Origin: Enterobacter quasihormaechei
GTDB taxonomy: Bacteria > Pseudomonadota > Gammaproteobacteria > Enterobacterales > Enterobacteriaceae
Direction: 5' to 3'
DNA length: 64,000 bases
NCBI RefSeq assembly: GCF_004331385.1
Contig: NZ_SJON01000009.1
Coordinates: 119,081 to 183,080, forward strand
The position numbers and the translations under genes were made by a program. Below the pieces are notes generated by a model. That model worked only from the letters and a program-made list of their open reading frames with translations. It did no database searches and was not told the DNA's origin. Numbering within the stretch: position 1 is the stretch's first letter; every line of letters starts with the position of its first letter. Below are positions 47,700 through 56,978 of the stretch, piece after piece.

Positions 47700-49802
47700 T
47701 TAACTCTTCACGCGCTTCGCAATAATCTCATCCGCCACATTTCGCGGAGCCTCCGCAAAATGGTGGAACTCCATCGTATACGTTGCGCGCCCCTGGGACA
47801 TCGATCGCAGCGTGGTGGCATAGCCAAACATCTCGGCCAGCGGGACGTCAGCGCGAATAATCTGGCTGCCATACTGCTCTGCCATCCCCTGCACCATGCC
47901 GCGACGGGAGGAGAGATCGCCCATAATGTTCCCGGCATATTCCTCCGGCGTTTCCACCTCAACGTGCATCACCGGCTCAAGAATTACCGGATCCGCCCGC
48001 CTTGCGCCCTCTTTAAAACCGAGGATCGCCGCCATGCGGAAGGCCATCTCCGAGGAGTCAACATCGTGGTACGAACCAAAGGTCAGGGTCGCTTTCACAT
48101 CGACAACCGGATAGCCCGCCAGCACACCCGTATTCATGGCTTCACGCAAGCCTTTCTCCACCGACGGGATGTACTCGCGCGGCACCACGCCGCCTTTAGT
48201 GGCATCTTCAAACACAAAACCACTCCCGGCCGCTAGCGGCTCGAGGCTCAGGACCACATGGCCGTACTGCCCTTTCCCGCCGGACTGTCGGACAAATTTC
48301 CCTTCAATATCCTTCACCGCTTTGCGCAGGGTTTCACGGTAGGTGACCTGAGGACGACCAATGTTCGCCTCGACGCCAAACTCGCGCTTCATGCGGTCGA
48401 CGATGATTTCCAGATGCAGCTCGCCCATCCCGGAGATAATCGTCTGGCCGGATTCCTCATCCGTGTGCAGGCGGAACGACGGGTCCTCCGCCGCCAGGCG
48501 CTGTAATGCGATCCCCATTTTCTCCTGATCGGCTTTGGTTTTCGGCTCGATCGCAAGCGAAATGACCGGATCCGGGAACTCCATCCGCTCAAGGGTGATC
48601 ACCGCGTTCGGGTCGGTCAGCGTGTCGCCGGTAGTGACGTCTTTCAGCCCGACACAGGCTGCAATATCCCCTGCACGCAACTCGTCTACCTCATGGCGAT
48701 CGTTGGCATGCATCAGCACAATGCGCCCGATACGCTCTTTCTTGCCCTTCACCGGGTTGTACACCGCGTCGCCTTTACGCAGTATGCCGGAATAGACGCG
48801 GATAAAGGTCAGCTGGCCGACGTACGGATCGCTCATCAGCTTGAAGGCCAGCGCCGAAAACGGTTCATCATCGCTTGGATGACGCTCAGCGTGCTGCCCG
48901 TCTTCGTCCACCCCATCAATAGCGGGTACGTCCAGTGGAGACGGCATCAGCTCAATCACCGCGTCAAGCATGCGCTGCACGCCCTTGTTCTTGAATGCGC
49001 TACCGCACAACATCGGCTGTATTTCACCGGAGATGGTCCGGACGCGCAGCCCCTGGATAATTTCCGCTTCATCCAGATCGCCCGTTTCCAGATACTTGTC
49101 CATCAGCGCATCACTGGCTTCTGCCGCAGCTGAGACCATTTTTTCTCGCCACTCCTGAGCGGTACTCAGCAGATCGTCCGGCACCGGCGCGTAGCTAAAC
49201 GCCATGCCCTGCGTGGCATCGTCCCAGAGGATGGTGCGCATCTTGATGAGATCCACCACGCCGGTGAAGTGTTCTTCCACCCCCACCGGAATCACGATCG
49301 GCACCGGATTGGCTTTCAGGCGCTCCTGCATCATCCGCACCACACGGAAGAAATCTGCGCCCGGGCGGTCCATTTTGTTGACGAATGCCAGCCGCGGGAC
49401 GTGATATTTATTCGCCTGACGCCAGACGGTTTCCGACTGCGGCTGCACGCCACCGACGGAGTCGTACACCATCACCGCGCCGTCGAGTACCCGCATGGAG
49501 CGTTCCACCTCAATGGTAAAATCGACGTGCCCGGGAGTATCAATAATATTGATGCGGTGCGGTTCAAAACCTCTGTCCATGCCGGGCCAGAAACAGCTTA
49601 CCGCTGCCGAAGTAATGGTGATCCCGCGCTCCTGCTCCTGCGCCATCCAGTCGGTGGTTGCCGCGCCATCGTGTACTTCACCCAGCTTGTGGCTCATCCC
49701 GGTGTAAAACAGGATGCGCTCGGTAGTGGTGGTTTTGCCGGCATCGATATGCGCGGAGATACCGATGTTGCGATAACGTTCGAGTGGAATGGGTCGGGGC
49801 AT
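47700..49802 (-). CDS. Second elongation factor G (stand-alone EF-G paralogue)
   Basis: A 700-residue translational GTPase with the full EF-G layout: G1 [13 protein letters not shown] (17-29), G3 DTPGHVDF, G4 NKMDRPGA, domain II, domain III, domain IV with the tip motif [13 protein letters not shown], and domain V. Highly similar to housekeeping EF-G (for example [11 protein letters not shown] and [13 protein letters not shown]), but with scattered differences ([19 protein letters not shown]). It is not in a str operon: no rpsL, rpsG or tuf is near. It has its own terminator and a divergent ArsR-type gene. Likely a conditional or specialised EF-G; its conditions are unknown. Confidence 0.9.
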   Translation of the reverse strand: MPRPIPLERYRNIGISAHIDAGKTTTTERILFYTGMSHKLGEVHDGAATTDWMAQEQERGITITSAAVSCFWPGMDRGFEPHRINIIDTPGHVDFTIEVERSMRVLDGAVMVYDSVGGVQPQSETVWRQANKYHVPRLAFVNKMDRPGADFFRVVRMMQERLKANPVPIVIPVGVEEHFTGVVDLIKMRTILWDDATQGMAFSYAPVPDDLLSTAQEWREKMVSAAAEASDALMDKYLETGDLDEAEIIQGLRVRTISGEIQPMLCGSAFKNKGVQRMLDAVIELMPSPLDVPAIDGVDEDGQHAERHPSDDEPFSALAFKLMSDPYVGQLTFIRVYSGILRKGDAVYNPVKGKKERIGRIVLMHANDRHEVDELRAGDIAACVGLKDVTTGDTLTDPNAVITLERMEFPDPVISLAIEPKTKADQEKMGIALQRLAAEDPSFRLHTDEESGQTIISGMGELHLEIIVDRMKREFGVEANIGRPQVTYRETLRKAVKDIEGKFVRQSGGKGQYGHVVLSLEPLAAGSGFVFEDATKGGVVPREYIPSVEKGLREAMNTGVLAGYPVVDVKATLTFGSYHDVDSSEMAFRMAAILGFKEGARRADPVILEPVMHVEVETPEEYAGNIMGDLSSRRGMVQGMAEQYGSQIIRADVPLAEMFGYATTLRSMSQGRATYTMEFHHFAEAPRNVADEIIAKRVKS

Positions 49803-49871
49803 GATATTTCCTTAAGTCTTTGAGGCTGGTTTGTGACGACCGGGATGGTCGCGTGTGAGTTCGTTTGTTAT

Positions 49872-49905
49872 AATAGTCCTATTGTACGAGTATTATCGAA
49901 CTATT
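49872..49905. promoter_or_regulatory. Inverted repeat between EF-G paralogue and ArsR-type gene
   Basis: AATAGTCCTATT (49872-49883) and TATCGAACTATT (49894-49905) are inverted arms matching at 9 of 12 positions in an AT-rich divergent promoter region. Size and position fit an ArsR-family operator that controls both genes; this is inferred. Confidence 0.5.
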
Positions 49906-49963
49906 TTTTAACGGTTGACCTATTGTTGATATAGCTCAATCTGACCCGAGACGCAGGAAAACG

Positions 49964-50275
49964 ATGATCCCAAACCACCCGGAACCTGAACAAATACTGC
50001 TGGAAAATGTGCTGTTCGCCCTCGGCAATCCGCTGCGATTAGCGATCGTCCGAAAGCTGGCCGACGGCAGCGAACTGAGCTGTAACGCGCTGCGCCCGGA
50101 CGACGTGGTGAAATCCACCATGACTCACCACTGGCGCGTGTTGCGCGACAGCGGCGTGATCTGGCAGCGCCCGCAGGGGCGCGAGAATATGATTTCACTG
50201 AGAAGAGAGGATCTGGACGCCCGCTTTCCGGGACTGATGGCGATCCTGTTACAGTCGAAATCATCAGCGTTCTGA
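49964..50275 (+). CDS. ArsR-family helix-turn-helix regulator
   Basis: A 103-residue winged-helix protein (ENVLFALGNPLRLAIVRKLAD, then KSTMTHHWRVLRDSGVIWQRPQGRENMISLRREDL). It lacks the paired cysteine motif of arsenic/cadmium sensors, having one cysteine only (ELSCNAL), so metal sensing is unlikely. Divergent from the EF-G paralogue, 161 bp away; its end overlaps the end of the converging LysR gene by 12 bp. It probably represses itself and the EF-G gene. Confidence 0.83.
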   Translation: MIPNHPEPEQILLENVLFALGNPLRLAIVRKLADGSELSCNALRPDDVVKSTMTHHWRVLRDSGVIWQRPQGRENMISLRREDLDARFPGLMAILLQSKSSAF

Positions 50276-51196
50276 CTGTAGGCCTTCAGCCAGCGCGCCC
50301 AGTGTCGCTTTTAGCCAGTTCGTGACGCCTCGTTTACCGCTGCGTTTATGCGAATAAATTTTTACTTCAAAGGGACTGATGTGGAACGGCAAGTCAAAAA
50401 TTTTGATATTGGTGGCTGGCAGTAGCTTTTGAGCGGCGAATCGGGGTAATGCCATCAGCAGATCGCTTTCTGCAATAACAAACGGGGCGCTGAGCATGGA
50501 CGGGGTTTTAATCGCAATGTGTCGGGTATAGCCCATGCGTTCAAGCTGCAAATCCAGCACCCCCTGCTTCTCGTTCCACGGCGTAACCACAAGATGCCGG
50601 GCGGCGAGATAATCCTCCAGCGTCAGTGCCATCCGGCTCGCATTGCTAATCACCACATACTCATCTTCGAACCAACTAATCTCTTCCAGCTCCGGGTAAC
50701 GGGGATCCTCGACGGTGCTGAATCCCAGGGCCAGATCCACCTCTCCAGCCAGTAACTCCGTCAACGCTGGGCTGTGCGGCAAATAACGTAATTCCAGACG
50801 CAGGCCAGGCGCCTCATGTTGAAGTACATTCATGAGTGCAGGAAATATGCAGAACGCAGTAAAGTCCGTTATCGCGATCTGCAAACACGCTGTACTCACA
50901 GCAGGATCAAACTCCGGCTGCGGCGAGAGCTCCCCATCGAGAGCCTTCAGGGCCGAGGCAATAACAGGCGCAAGCTGCGTGGCATAGACGCTGGGACACA
51001 TTCGATGCCCCTCCCGGTAAAACAGCGGGTCGTTGAGCGAAACACGCAGCCGTGACAAAGCATGGCTGAGCGCCGAGGTGCTCATCGCCAGCTCATCCGC
51101 CGCCAGTCGAACGGAACTGTGGCGATAAATCGCGTCAAAAACCGGCAGAAGGTTTAAATCAAGGCGCCTTAAGGCCGGATGCATAATATTCATCAT
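50264..51196 (-). CDS. LysR-family regulator, NodD/SyrM-like type
   Basis: A 310-residue regulator. The winged helix is RRLDLNLLPVFDAIYRHSSVRLAADELAMSTSALSHALSRLR (about 9-50), and LFYREGHRMCPS is the type seen in NodD/LeuO-like LysR proteins. The effector domain follows. Divergent from an SSAT-like acetyltransferase 85 bp away, which is its likely target. The first ATG is doubled and lacks a clear ribosome-binding site, so the start may be 1-5 codons later. Confidence 0.82.
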   Translation of the reverse strand: MMNIMHPALRRLDLNLLPVFDAIYRHSSVRLAADELAMSTSALSHALSRLRVSLNDPLFYREGHRMCPSVYATQLAPVIASALKALDGELSPQPEFDPAVSTACLQIAITDFTAFCIFPALMNVLQHEAPGLRLELRYLPHSPALTELLAGEVDLALGFSTVEDPRYPELEEISWFEDEYVVISNASRMALTLEDYLAARHLVVTPWNEKQGVLDLQLERMGYTRHIAIKTPSMLSAPFVIAESDLLMALPRFAAQKLLPATNIKIFDLPFHISPFEVKIYSHKRSGKRGVTNWLKATLGALAEGLQSER

Positions 51197-51281
51197 TGGT
51201 TGATTTCATTGCACTTAATTCTTCTGACATTAGCCTTTATGCTTACCCCCATCAACTACGAACAGAAATAAAGGGAAACGA

Positions 51282-51758
51282 ATGAGCATTACGATTCGTC
51301 AGGCGCAACCTGAAGATGCAGCGGCAATTTACGATATGATTTACGAACTCGCGGTCTATGAAAAAGCGCCAGAAGAAGTGGTCACCACCCCGGACGAGAT
51401 CCGCAAAACGCTGTTTGGTGCAGACAGTAAAACCGAAGCGCTGATCGCCGAATATGCTGGCCGCGTGGTGGGGTATGCCGTTTTTTTCACCAGCTACTCC
51501 ACCTGGCTTGGCCGCAACGGTATCTATATGGAAGATTTATATGTTTCCCCGGAATACCGCAACAAGGGAGCGGGAAAAGCACTGCTAAAAAATATCGCGC
51601 AATGCGCAGTGGAACGTGACTGCGGCCGGCTGGAATGGAGCGTGCTTGACTGGAACCAGACTGCCATTGATTTTTATTTAAGCATCGGCGCGTTACCGCA
51701 GTCCGAATGGGTACGCTATCGCCTTGATGGGGATGCGTTGCGGGCATTTGCTGACTAA
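51282..51758 (+). CDS. GNAT acetyltransferase resembling diamine (spermidine/spermine) acetyltransferases
   Basis: A 158-residue single-domain GNAT protein. The acetyl-CoA site is EDLYVSPEYRNKGAGKALLKNIA (about 85-107), followed by GRLEWSVLDWNQTAIDFYLSIGALP, a segment typical of the SSAT/thialysine acetyltransferase group. Substrates in that group are polyamines or lysine analogues; the one here is inferred only. RBS AAAGGGAAACGA. A weak hairpin (GCCCCT/AGGGGC, 51779-51797) follows the gene. Confidence 0.78.
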   Translation: MSITIRQAQPEDAAAIYDMIYELAVYEKAPEEVVTTPDEIRKTLFGADSKTEALIAEYAGRVVGYAVFFTSYSTWLGRNGIYMEDLYVSPEYRNKGAGKALLKNIAQCAVERDCGRLEWSVLDWNQTAIDFYLSIGALPQSEWVRYRLDGDALRAFAD

Positions 51759-51899
51759 CGAAGCCATCGTGTGAAAACGCCCCTCTTTCTCAGGGGCATA
51801 ATGTCAGTGTAAGCGTTACTGAAGCACGGAATATCTGAGAAAGAAATTACCGCCATTTTCCGTCCTCTCTGAGGCACTCGAAGGATCGGTGACCGAGGT

Positions 51900-52544
51900 T
51901 CATCCCGGCTGAGTCAGGCTGTAGACGGGGATCTGCCGGGTTGTCATCGTCAGCGTATCGAACACCTCAGTCTCTGACGTCACTATCCTCATACCCGTTT
52001 TTCTTAACCGCTGCACGTCGGCGGCTATGCGCTGAATACCAAACCAGAACAGTCCGTCAAGCGCCGTGACCGCAAGCCCATTTTCCAGCGCCAGCTTGAG
52101 GCGCTCGCGAGGAGCTTTCACCTGCTGAGCAATGTGCCGGTAAGGTACTTCCGAACCGCCTGCCGCATCGATTCGCTGAATACGGGTCTTAAGATGATAG
52201 GTAAACTCATCGGGAATGCCGTTCAAATCCTGCTTAAGGCTGTAGACGCAGCCAAAGCGTTTACCGTTGAAAAGGACATTTTTTTGACTGAGTTGAAACT
52301 CATTTCTGATCCCATCAATCAACTGCGGGGCGCGGGTGAGGAGTAACCGGAAGGGAAGCTCAAAGCTGGTGACGTAATCCACATTCAGCAGCGCGAGACG
52401 CAGGCGCTCTTCGGCCCCTGATTTCTGGTCATGGCATTCGCGCATCACTTCCGCCCACTGACGCGTCAGGCGTTCCGGCTCGGCGGCTTCGGTGAGGAGG
52501 TATTTTTCGAGGTGATAATCGACTCTTCCGGTCATGTTTTGCAT
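51900..52544 (-). CDS. Uncharacterised protein with possible C-terminal winged helix
   Basis: A 214-residue soluble protein that I do not recognise. No signal peptide or membrane segment. The middle has RYHL-type repeats of basic and hydrophobic residues (VPYRHIAQQVKAPRERLKLALENGL). The last 50 residues (FGIQRIAADVQRLRKTGMRIVTSETEVFD...RQIPVYSL) resemble a winged-helix pattern common in phage and plasmid proteins, in which a helix LRxxGxxI is followed by two strands. A DNA-binding role is possible. It lies 82 bp after the acyltransferase gene on the same strand. Confidence 0.6.
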   Translation of the reverse strand: MQNMTGRVDYHLEKYLLTEAAEPERLTRQWAEVMRECHDQKSGAEERLRLALLNVDYVTSFELPFRLLLTRAPQLIDGIRNEFQLSQKNVLFNGKRFGCVYSLKQDLNGIPDEFTYHLKTRIQRIDAAGGSEVPYRHIAQQVKAPRERLKLALENGLAVTALDGLFWFGIQRIAADVQRLRKTGMRIVTSETEVFDTLTMTTRQIPVYSLTQPG

Positions 52545-52626
52545 CCCGACAATGTGGATGCGGTCATTCTATCCAGCGCCGCAGGTTTTATAAAGGGCGG
52601 AGCGCACCGGCATCCGCCCCCCTTTT

Positions 52627-53628
52627 CTACTGCTGAATACGCGACTCGTCCGACATGTCGCTGGCAGAGAAGGTTCTTGCTGGAGAACGGGCCTGTTTTT
52701 TGCGTGCATAGCGGTCCGGCTGGCCTTCCGGGCGGGTTTTGAAGCGGCGATGCAGCCACATATATTGCTCGGGTGCCATCAGCACGGCGCGCTCAATCGC
52801 TCTGTTCATCTGCGTGGCCACCGACGCTTTATCGCCCCCCTGCAACGTATCGCTGATATCTTCCAGGATAATCAGCTCATACCCTGTACCGTCTGCTTTA
52901 CGGCGTGGTACAAACGGGATCACGGCCGGTCTGGCACTTTTCACCAGCATGTAGCTCCCGGCCGTAGTGGCAGCGTCCGGGACGGCAAAAAACGGCACAA
53001 ACACGCTATTCGCTTTGCCATAGTCGTGGTCCGGGGCATACCACAGGATCTCATTTTGCTTCAGCGCGCGGATCATGCCCTTCAGGTCATGGCGGTCAAG
53101 CATGGTTTTATTGGAACGCAGGCGCCCGCGCGTCTGTAGCCAGTCGAGCAGTGCATTATTGTTGGGTCGATACACTCCAATACCCGCGTTGAGCATGCCG
53201 AAGATGCGCGCGCCCAGCTCGAGCGTAAGAAAATGCATGCCAATAAGCACCACGCCCTTTCCTTGCGCCCGAGCCTGTTCCATATGTTCGTAGCCGGTCA
53301 CGCTAAAGTGTTTGCGCACGCGCCAGTCAGGCCAGAACCACGCTATCCCCGTTTCGATGACGCCCATTCCAACCGATTCAAAATTACGCTCGAGTAAATG
53401 CTCGCGCGCATCCTCTTTCATCTCCGGAAAGCAAAGCTCAAGATTTCGTCTGGCGATCTCCACGCGGCGTGGAAGCAGACGCATGGCCAGACGCCCGAGT
53501 CCGTGCCCTGCTTTTAACAGAAGCGAATAGGGAAGCTGGACCGTACACCAGAGTGCGGCGATGCCTGCCCAGCTGAACCAGTAACGAGGATGAATAAAGG
53601 CGAGTGAAAACCGAGGTAATTTTGTCAT
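52627..53628 (-). CDS. LpxL/LpxP-family lipid A acyltransferase with C-terminal tail
   Basis: Inner-membrane enzyme that adds a secondary fatty acid to Kdo2-lipid IVA. 333 residues: an N-terminal membrane helix (about 15-35) and the HX4E catalytic motif His132-x4-Glu137 ([15 protein letters not shown]), exactly where LpxL has it; also [22 protein letters not shown] and [19 protein letters not shown]. LpxL ends soon after that motif, whereas this protein has about 27 extra basic and Ser-rich residues. It lies away from the usual lpxL and lpxP loci, so it is probably an additional paralogue. Acyl chain choice is unknown. Confidence 0.86.
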   Translation of the reverse strand: MTKLPRFSLAFIHPRYWFSWAGIAALWCTVQLPYSLLLKAGHGLGRLAMRLLPRRVEIARRNLELCFPEMKEDAREHLLERNFESVGMGVIETGIAWFWPDWRVRKHFSVTGYEHMEQARAQGKGVVLIGMHFLTLELGARIFGMLNAGIGVYRPNNNALLDWLQTRGRLRSNKTMLDRHDLKGMIRALKQNEILWYAPDHDYGKANSVFVPFFAVPDAATTAGSYMLVKSARPAVIPFVPRRKADGTGYELIILEDISDTLQGGDKASVATQMNRAIERAVLMAPEQYMWLHRRFKTRPEGQPDRYARKKQARSPARTFSASDMSDESRIQQ

Positions 53629-53781
53629 GAAAAAATTATCCTTTTACTATCTGTACTTAATCTGGTGCAGTTGCAGTGCTTACCTGCTGATTTAACGAAT
53701 ATTGTTCGGAAGGAAGAATTGTAGCGGAATCGTTATGGTTTTTATTATCGATTTTTGCGATAGCAAATAAAGGCGGGGATC

Positions 53782-53806
53782 GCCGGGTGACAGTGCACCA
53801 CCCGGC
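53782..53806 (-). terminator. Hairpin after pptA (REP-like)
   Basis: GCCGGGTG (53782-53789) pairs with CACCCGGC (53799-53806). It follows the pptA stop by 7 bp on the minus strand but lacks an immediate T run (TTTATTT comes 11 bases later). It may be a REP unit acting as a transcript end. Confidence 0.5.
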
Positions 53807-53813
53807 AAGCGGG

Positions 53814-54044
53814 TTACATCGAATAGCCGGGTTTCTTAATCAGCTTATCGAGTTTCGGGCCGATCTCGGTATCCCAGACCTGCGCCTTCCAGTCAGCTTC
53901 CTGAACTTCCTGAAGCGCCACGGAGATTGAGCGATCTTTGCTGTTCAGATGACGGGCGATCGCTTCGGCGATATCCGCCGCCAGCGCCGTTTTTTGTTCA
54001 TCATTCAGATCGCGTGGAAAACATTTGATATCAACATGTGGCAT
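53814..54044 (-). CDS. pptA: 4-oxalocrotonate tautomerase family protein PptA
   Basis: A 76-residue tautomerase from the ATG at 54044, chosen because the catalytic Pro must follow the removed Met ([13 protein letters not shown]) and AAAAGGAGCCCTGCCC precedes it; a longer frame from 54077 would bury the proline. Close to E. coli PptA/YdcE ([30 protein letters not shown] end). The physiological substrate is unknown. It is 34 bp after yncG on the same strand. Confidence 0.9.
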   Translation of the reverse strand: MPHVDIKCFPRDLNDEQKTALAADIAEAIARHLNSKDRSISVALQEVQEADWKAQVWDTEIGPKLDKLIKKPGYSM

Positions 54045-54078
54045 GGGCAGGGCTCCTTTTATAGGTGAGCGTTCCACG

Positions 54079-54699
54079 TTAACAGATTATGTCGTTAGCT
54101 TTTAGCACCTTGTGCAGTTCCGGCAGCGCGCAAACCGCATCCGCGATGGCGGTGATATGGGGCGTATTGGTGGCAAACCACTCATGACGTGGCCCCCAGG
54201 TACGCGCGACGGCAATATAGACGTCAAGCAGCGTCAACTGTGTGCCAAAAGCGAAAGGCGAGGCGCTGAGTTGCGTGTCGAACCACAGATAGAGCGATTT
54301 TCGGTACTCAATGCAGTTTTTCTTCAGTTGTTCGGGAGCATCAGGCACCCAGCGTTCCGGATAGTCTGCATACGTAACGGTGGGATAGACGTTGGCCACA
54401 AACCAGATGAGCAGGCGCTGAAACTGCTGGCGCTCGGCCTGCCCTACGGGCGGCGCGAGATCGGGACATCTGTCGAGCACCATCAGGGCAATCGCCGCAG
54501 TTTCCGTCACGATCGTCCCGTTTTCCAGCTCCAGCGTCGGCACCTGGCACAGCGGGTTCAGTTTTAACAGCAGTTCGCGCTGCGGGCCGGGCTGGTCAAA
54601 CCCGTCCACGTTGACGAACTGATACGGGATGTCTGCCAGAGTCAGCATCACTTCACCGATTGCCGATCCCCAGCCGGGTACGCCATAGAGTTTGATCAT
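54079..54699 (-). CDS. yncG: Glutathione S-transferase-like protein YncG
   Basis: A 206-residue protein with an N-terminal thioredoxin-like domain ([29 protein letters not shown]) and the cis-proline/GSH motif [20 protein letters not shown] (about 51-70), then the helical domain. The catalytic Ser/Cys/Tyr of the first helix is not obvious (GWGSAIGE may supply Ser12). Very close to E. coli YncG as I remember it. It is 67 bp downstream of the S-cysteine operon on the same strand without a clear terminator between, so it may be co-transcribed. Confidence 0.82.
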   Translation of the reverse strand: MIKLYGVPGWGSAIGEVMLTLADIPYQFVNVDGFDQPGPQRELLLKLNPLCQVPTLELENGTIVTETAAIALMVLDRCPDLAPPVGQAERQQFQRLLIWFVANVYPTVTYADYPERWVPDAPEQLKKNCIEYRKSLYLWFDTQLSASPFAFGTQLTLLDVYIAVARTWGPRHEWFATNTPHITAIADAVCALPELHKVLKANDIIC

Positions 54700-54766
54700 G
54701 TTGCCCCCTCAGGGATGAAAACCCTAAGTGTAGAGCAGCATGACCAGGTTATCCCAGGCGGGAAAA

Positions 54767-55540
54767 CTACAATACTTTCGACAAAAACTGGCGCGTTCGT
54801 GGATGCGACGGTCGGTTTAACACGTCGTCGCTGCTGCCCTGCTCCACAATTTTTCCGTCAACCATAAACACCACCTGGTCCGCCACTTCCCGGGCAAAGC
54901 CGATCTCATGGGTAACCACCACCAGCGTGGTGCCGGAACGGGCCAGCTTTTTAATCACGTCCAGCACTTCACCAACCAGTTCCGGGTCAAGCGCCGAGGT
55001 GGGCTCATCAAACAGCATCACGCGGGGGCGCAGCGCCAGCGCGCGGGCAATGGCGATGCGCTGCTGCTGGCCGCCGGAAAGGTGACGCGACCAGGCATCG
55101 GCTTTTTCGCGCAGGCCGACCACATCCAGCAGGCTGTATGCGTTCTCGATGGCCGCCTTTCGGGTGAGTTTCTTATGCGCGATCGGCGCCTCAATCAGGT
55201 TTTCCAGCACCGTAAGATGCGGAAACAGGTTGAAGTTCTGAAAAACGTAGCCCACGTTAACGCGCTGTTTGAGGATCTCTTTCTCTTTAAGCTCGTACAG
55301 TTTGTCACCCTGGCGGCGGTAGCCAATGTACTCTCCGTCAATCTGAATAAAGCCTTCGTCTACGCGCTCCAGATGATTAATGGTACGCAGCAGCGTCGAT
55401 TTCCCCGATCCGGATGGGCCGAGGATCACCGTGACGGAACCCGGCGGGATCTCAAGCGTGACGTTATCGAGCGCTTTATGTCGGCCAAAAAACTTGCTGA
55501 CGCCGGTAATAGAAATGTGTCCTTCACGAGAGGCTTGCAT
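54767..55540 (-). CDS. Amino-acid ABC transporter ATPase (YxeO/TcyN-like)
   Basis: A 257-residue polar-amino-acid-type ATPase. Walker A GPSGSGKST (about 41-49), Q-loop VFQNFNLFPHLTVLEN, signature LSGGQQQRIAIARAL, Walker B VMLFDEPTSALDPELV and switch VTHEIGF. Last of seven genes; it overlaps the permease gene by 17 bp. Together with the permease and binding protein it forms a complete importer for a cystine-like or S-substituted cysteine substrate, by analogy with yxeMNO and tcyJKLMN. Confidence 0.9.
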   Translation of the reverse strand: MQASREGHISITGVSKFFGRHKALDNVTLEIPPGSVTVILGPSGSGKSTLLRTINHLERVDEGFIQIDGEYIGYRRQGDKLYELKEKEILKQRVNVGYVFQNFNLFPHLTVLENLIEAPIAHKKLTRKAAIENAYSLLDVVGLREKADAWSRHLSGGQQQRIAIARALALRPRVMLFDEPTSALDPELVGEVLDVIKKLARSGTTLVVVTHEIGFAREVADQVVFMVDGKIVEQGSSDDVLNRPSHPRTRQFLSKVL

Positions 55541-56450
55541 GGACAGGCTCCTGTGCTGGAGAGGGGGTAACGGAACGCGTCCGGCTGGCTGCCCGATTCT
55601 GGTTTACGGCGGAGCGGCGCTCGCTGCGGGCGAGCCCACGCTCAACGATATGCTGTATGGCAGACAGGACGGTGGTAATCACCAGATACCAGACGGCTCC
55701 CACCATCAGCAACGGGATCACCTCCTGCGTACGGTTGTAGATCATCTGGATCGTGTAGAACAGCTCCGGCATCGCCAGCACGTAAACCATCGCCGTACCT
55801 TTGGCGAGGCTGATGATTTCATTGAATCCGGACGGCAAAATGGTGCGCAGCGCCTGCGGAAGAATAATGCGCACGGTGCGACGCCACGCCGGCAGCCCAA
55901 GCGCGGCGGCCGCCTCATACTGGCCGTGATCGACCCCAAGGAAGCCCCCGCGAATAATTTCCGCCGTATAGGCGCTCTGCACCAGCGTCAGCCCCACGAC
56001 GGCGGTAGAAAACTGCCCGAGCACGTTGATGGTTTCAACGCTGCCCCAGGTAATGCCGGTAAAAGGCACGCCGAGAGAGAGCGTGTCGTAGAGATAGGAG
56101 AAGTTATAAAGAACGATCAGCACCACGATCAGCGGCAGCGAGCGGAAAAGCCAAATGTATCCCCATGCCAGGCTGCTCAACAGCCAGGATGACGAGAGCC
56201 GCGCCAGCGCCAGCATGCCGCCAATCACCACGCTCAGCACGGTGCCTATCAACGTGAGCAGCAGCGTCTGACCGACGCCTTCGAGGATCACCGGATCAAA
56301 GAACCAGCGGGCAAATACCGCCCACTCCCAGCGGGGATTAAAGGCCACGGACTGAATCACGACCGCCAGCACAAACAGCGCCACCGCAGCGCCGACTGCG
56401 CGCAGCGGATAACGTGCGGGGACCACTTTTATGGTTTCAACGTTACTCAT
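55524..56450 (-). CDS. Amino-acid ABC transporter permease (YxeN/TcyL-like)
   Basis: A 308-residue permease with about five to six membrane segments and the His/Glu/Gln/Arg family EAA motif in QYEAAAALGLPAWRRTVRIILPQALRTILP. LARLSSSWLLSSLAWGYIWLFRSLPLIVVLIVLYN is the family's typical middle segment. The C-terminal 40 residues are hydrophilic and unusual in length. It is 9 bp after the acetyltransferase gene. Confidence 0.9.
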   Translation of the reverse strand: MSNVETIKVVPARYPLRAVGAAVALFVLAVVIQSVAFNPRWEWAVFARWFFDPVILEGVGQTLLLTLIGTVLSVVIGGMLALARLSSSWLLSSLAWGYIWLFRSLPLIVVLIVLYNFSYLYDTLSLGVPFTGITWGSVETINVLGQFSTAVVGLTLVQSAYTAEIIRGGFLGVDHGQYEAAAALGLPAWRRTVRIILPQALRTILPSGFNEIISLAKGTAMVYVLAMPELFYTIQMIYNRTQEVIPLLMVGAVWYLVITTVLSAIQHIVERGLARSERRSAVNQNRAASRTRSVTPSPAQEPVHASLS

Positions 56451-56459
56451 CGTCGCTCC

Positions 56460-56969
56460 TTATGCGGTTTTGCTGAGCGCTTCGCGGATCAGCGTCTTGG
56501 TGAAACGCAGCCGACCATCGAACGGCGGCTGGCTGTACTCTTCCGGATCGCGGTTGAGATCGAACTGCGGCTGATACCCCTGACTGAGATAGAGCCGTAC
56601 CGCCTCCGGCTGACGAAACCCGGTAGTGAGGTATATGTGGCTGTAGCCCGCCAGTATCGCCCTGCGCTCCAGCTCCTGTACCACGCGCGCGGCCAGCCCC
56701 TGCTGGCGCAGCGTTTTATTCGTCCAGATACGTTTGATTTCTGCCGTGCGTTCGTCGAAGGGCTTGTAAGCGCCGGTAGCGATGATTTCGCCATCGCGCT
56801 CCAGCACGATAAACAGCCCCTGCGGCGCCAGGTACCACTCCGTCAGCTCGACTTCCGCATCCTTTGAAAAGTAGTCGCCGTAACGAGCGGCGTATTCACC
56901 GAACAGACCGTTAATAATGGGCTGAAGATCGCTATCTTCCGGCGAAACGTCACGAAATTGTTCCCGCAT
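56460..56969 (-). CDS. GNAT acetyltransferase (YxeL/SnaB-like)
   Basis: A 169-residue GNAT protein with the CoA motif IKRIWTNKTLRQQGLAARVVQELERRAILAGYSHIYLTTGFRQPEAVRLYLSQGYQP (about 93-150). Its place between a binding protein and a permease gene of a seven-gene operon equals that of the N-acetyltransferases in the B. subtilis S-modified cysteine operons. I infer it N-acetylates the imported S-substituted cysteine before oxidation. Confidence 0.82.
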   Translation of the reverse strand: MREQFRDVSPEDSDLQPIINGLFGEYAARYGDYFSKDAEVELTEWYLAPQGLFIVLERDGEIIATGAYKPFDERTAEIKRIWTNKTLRQQGLAARVVQELERRAILAGYSHIYLTTGFRQPEAVRLYLSQGYQPQFDLNRDPEEYSQPPFDGRLRFTKTLIREALSKTA

Positions 56970-56978
56970 AGTGCCTCC

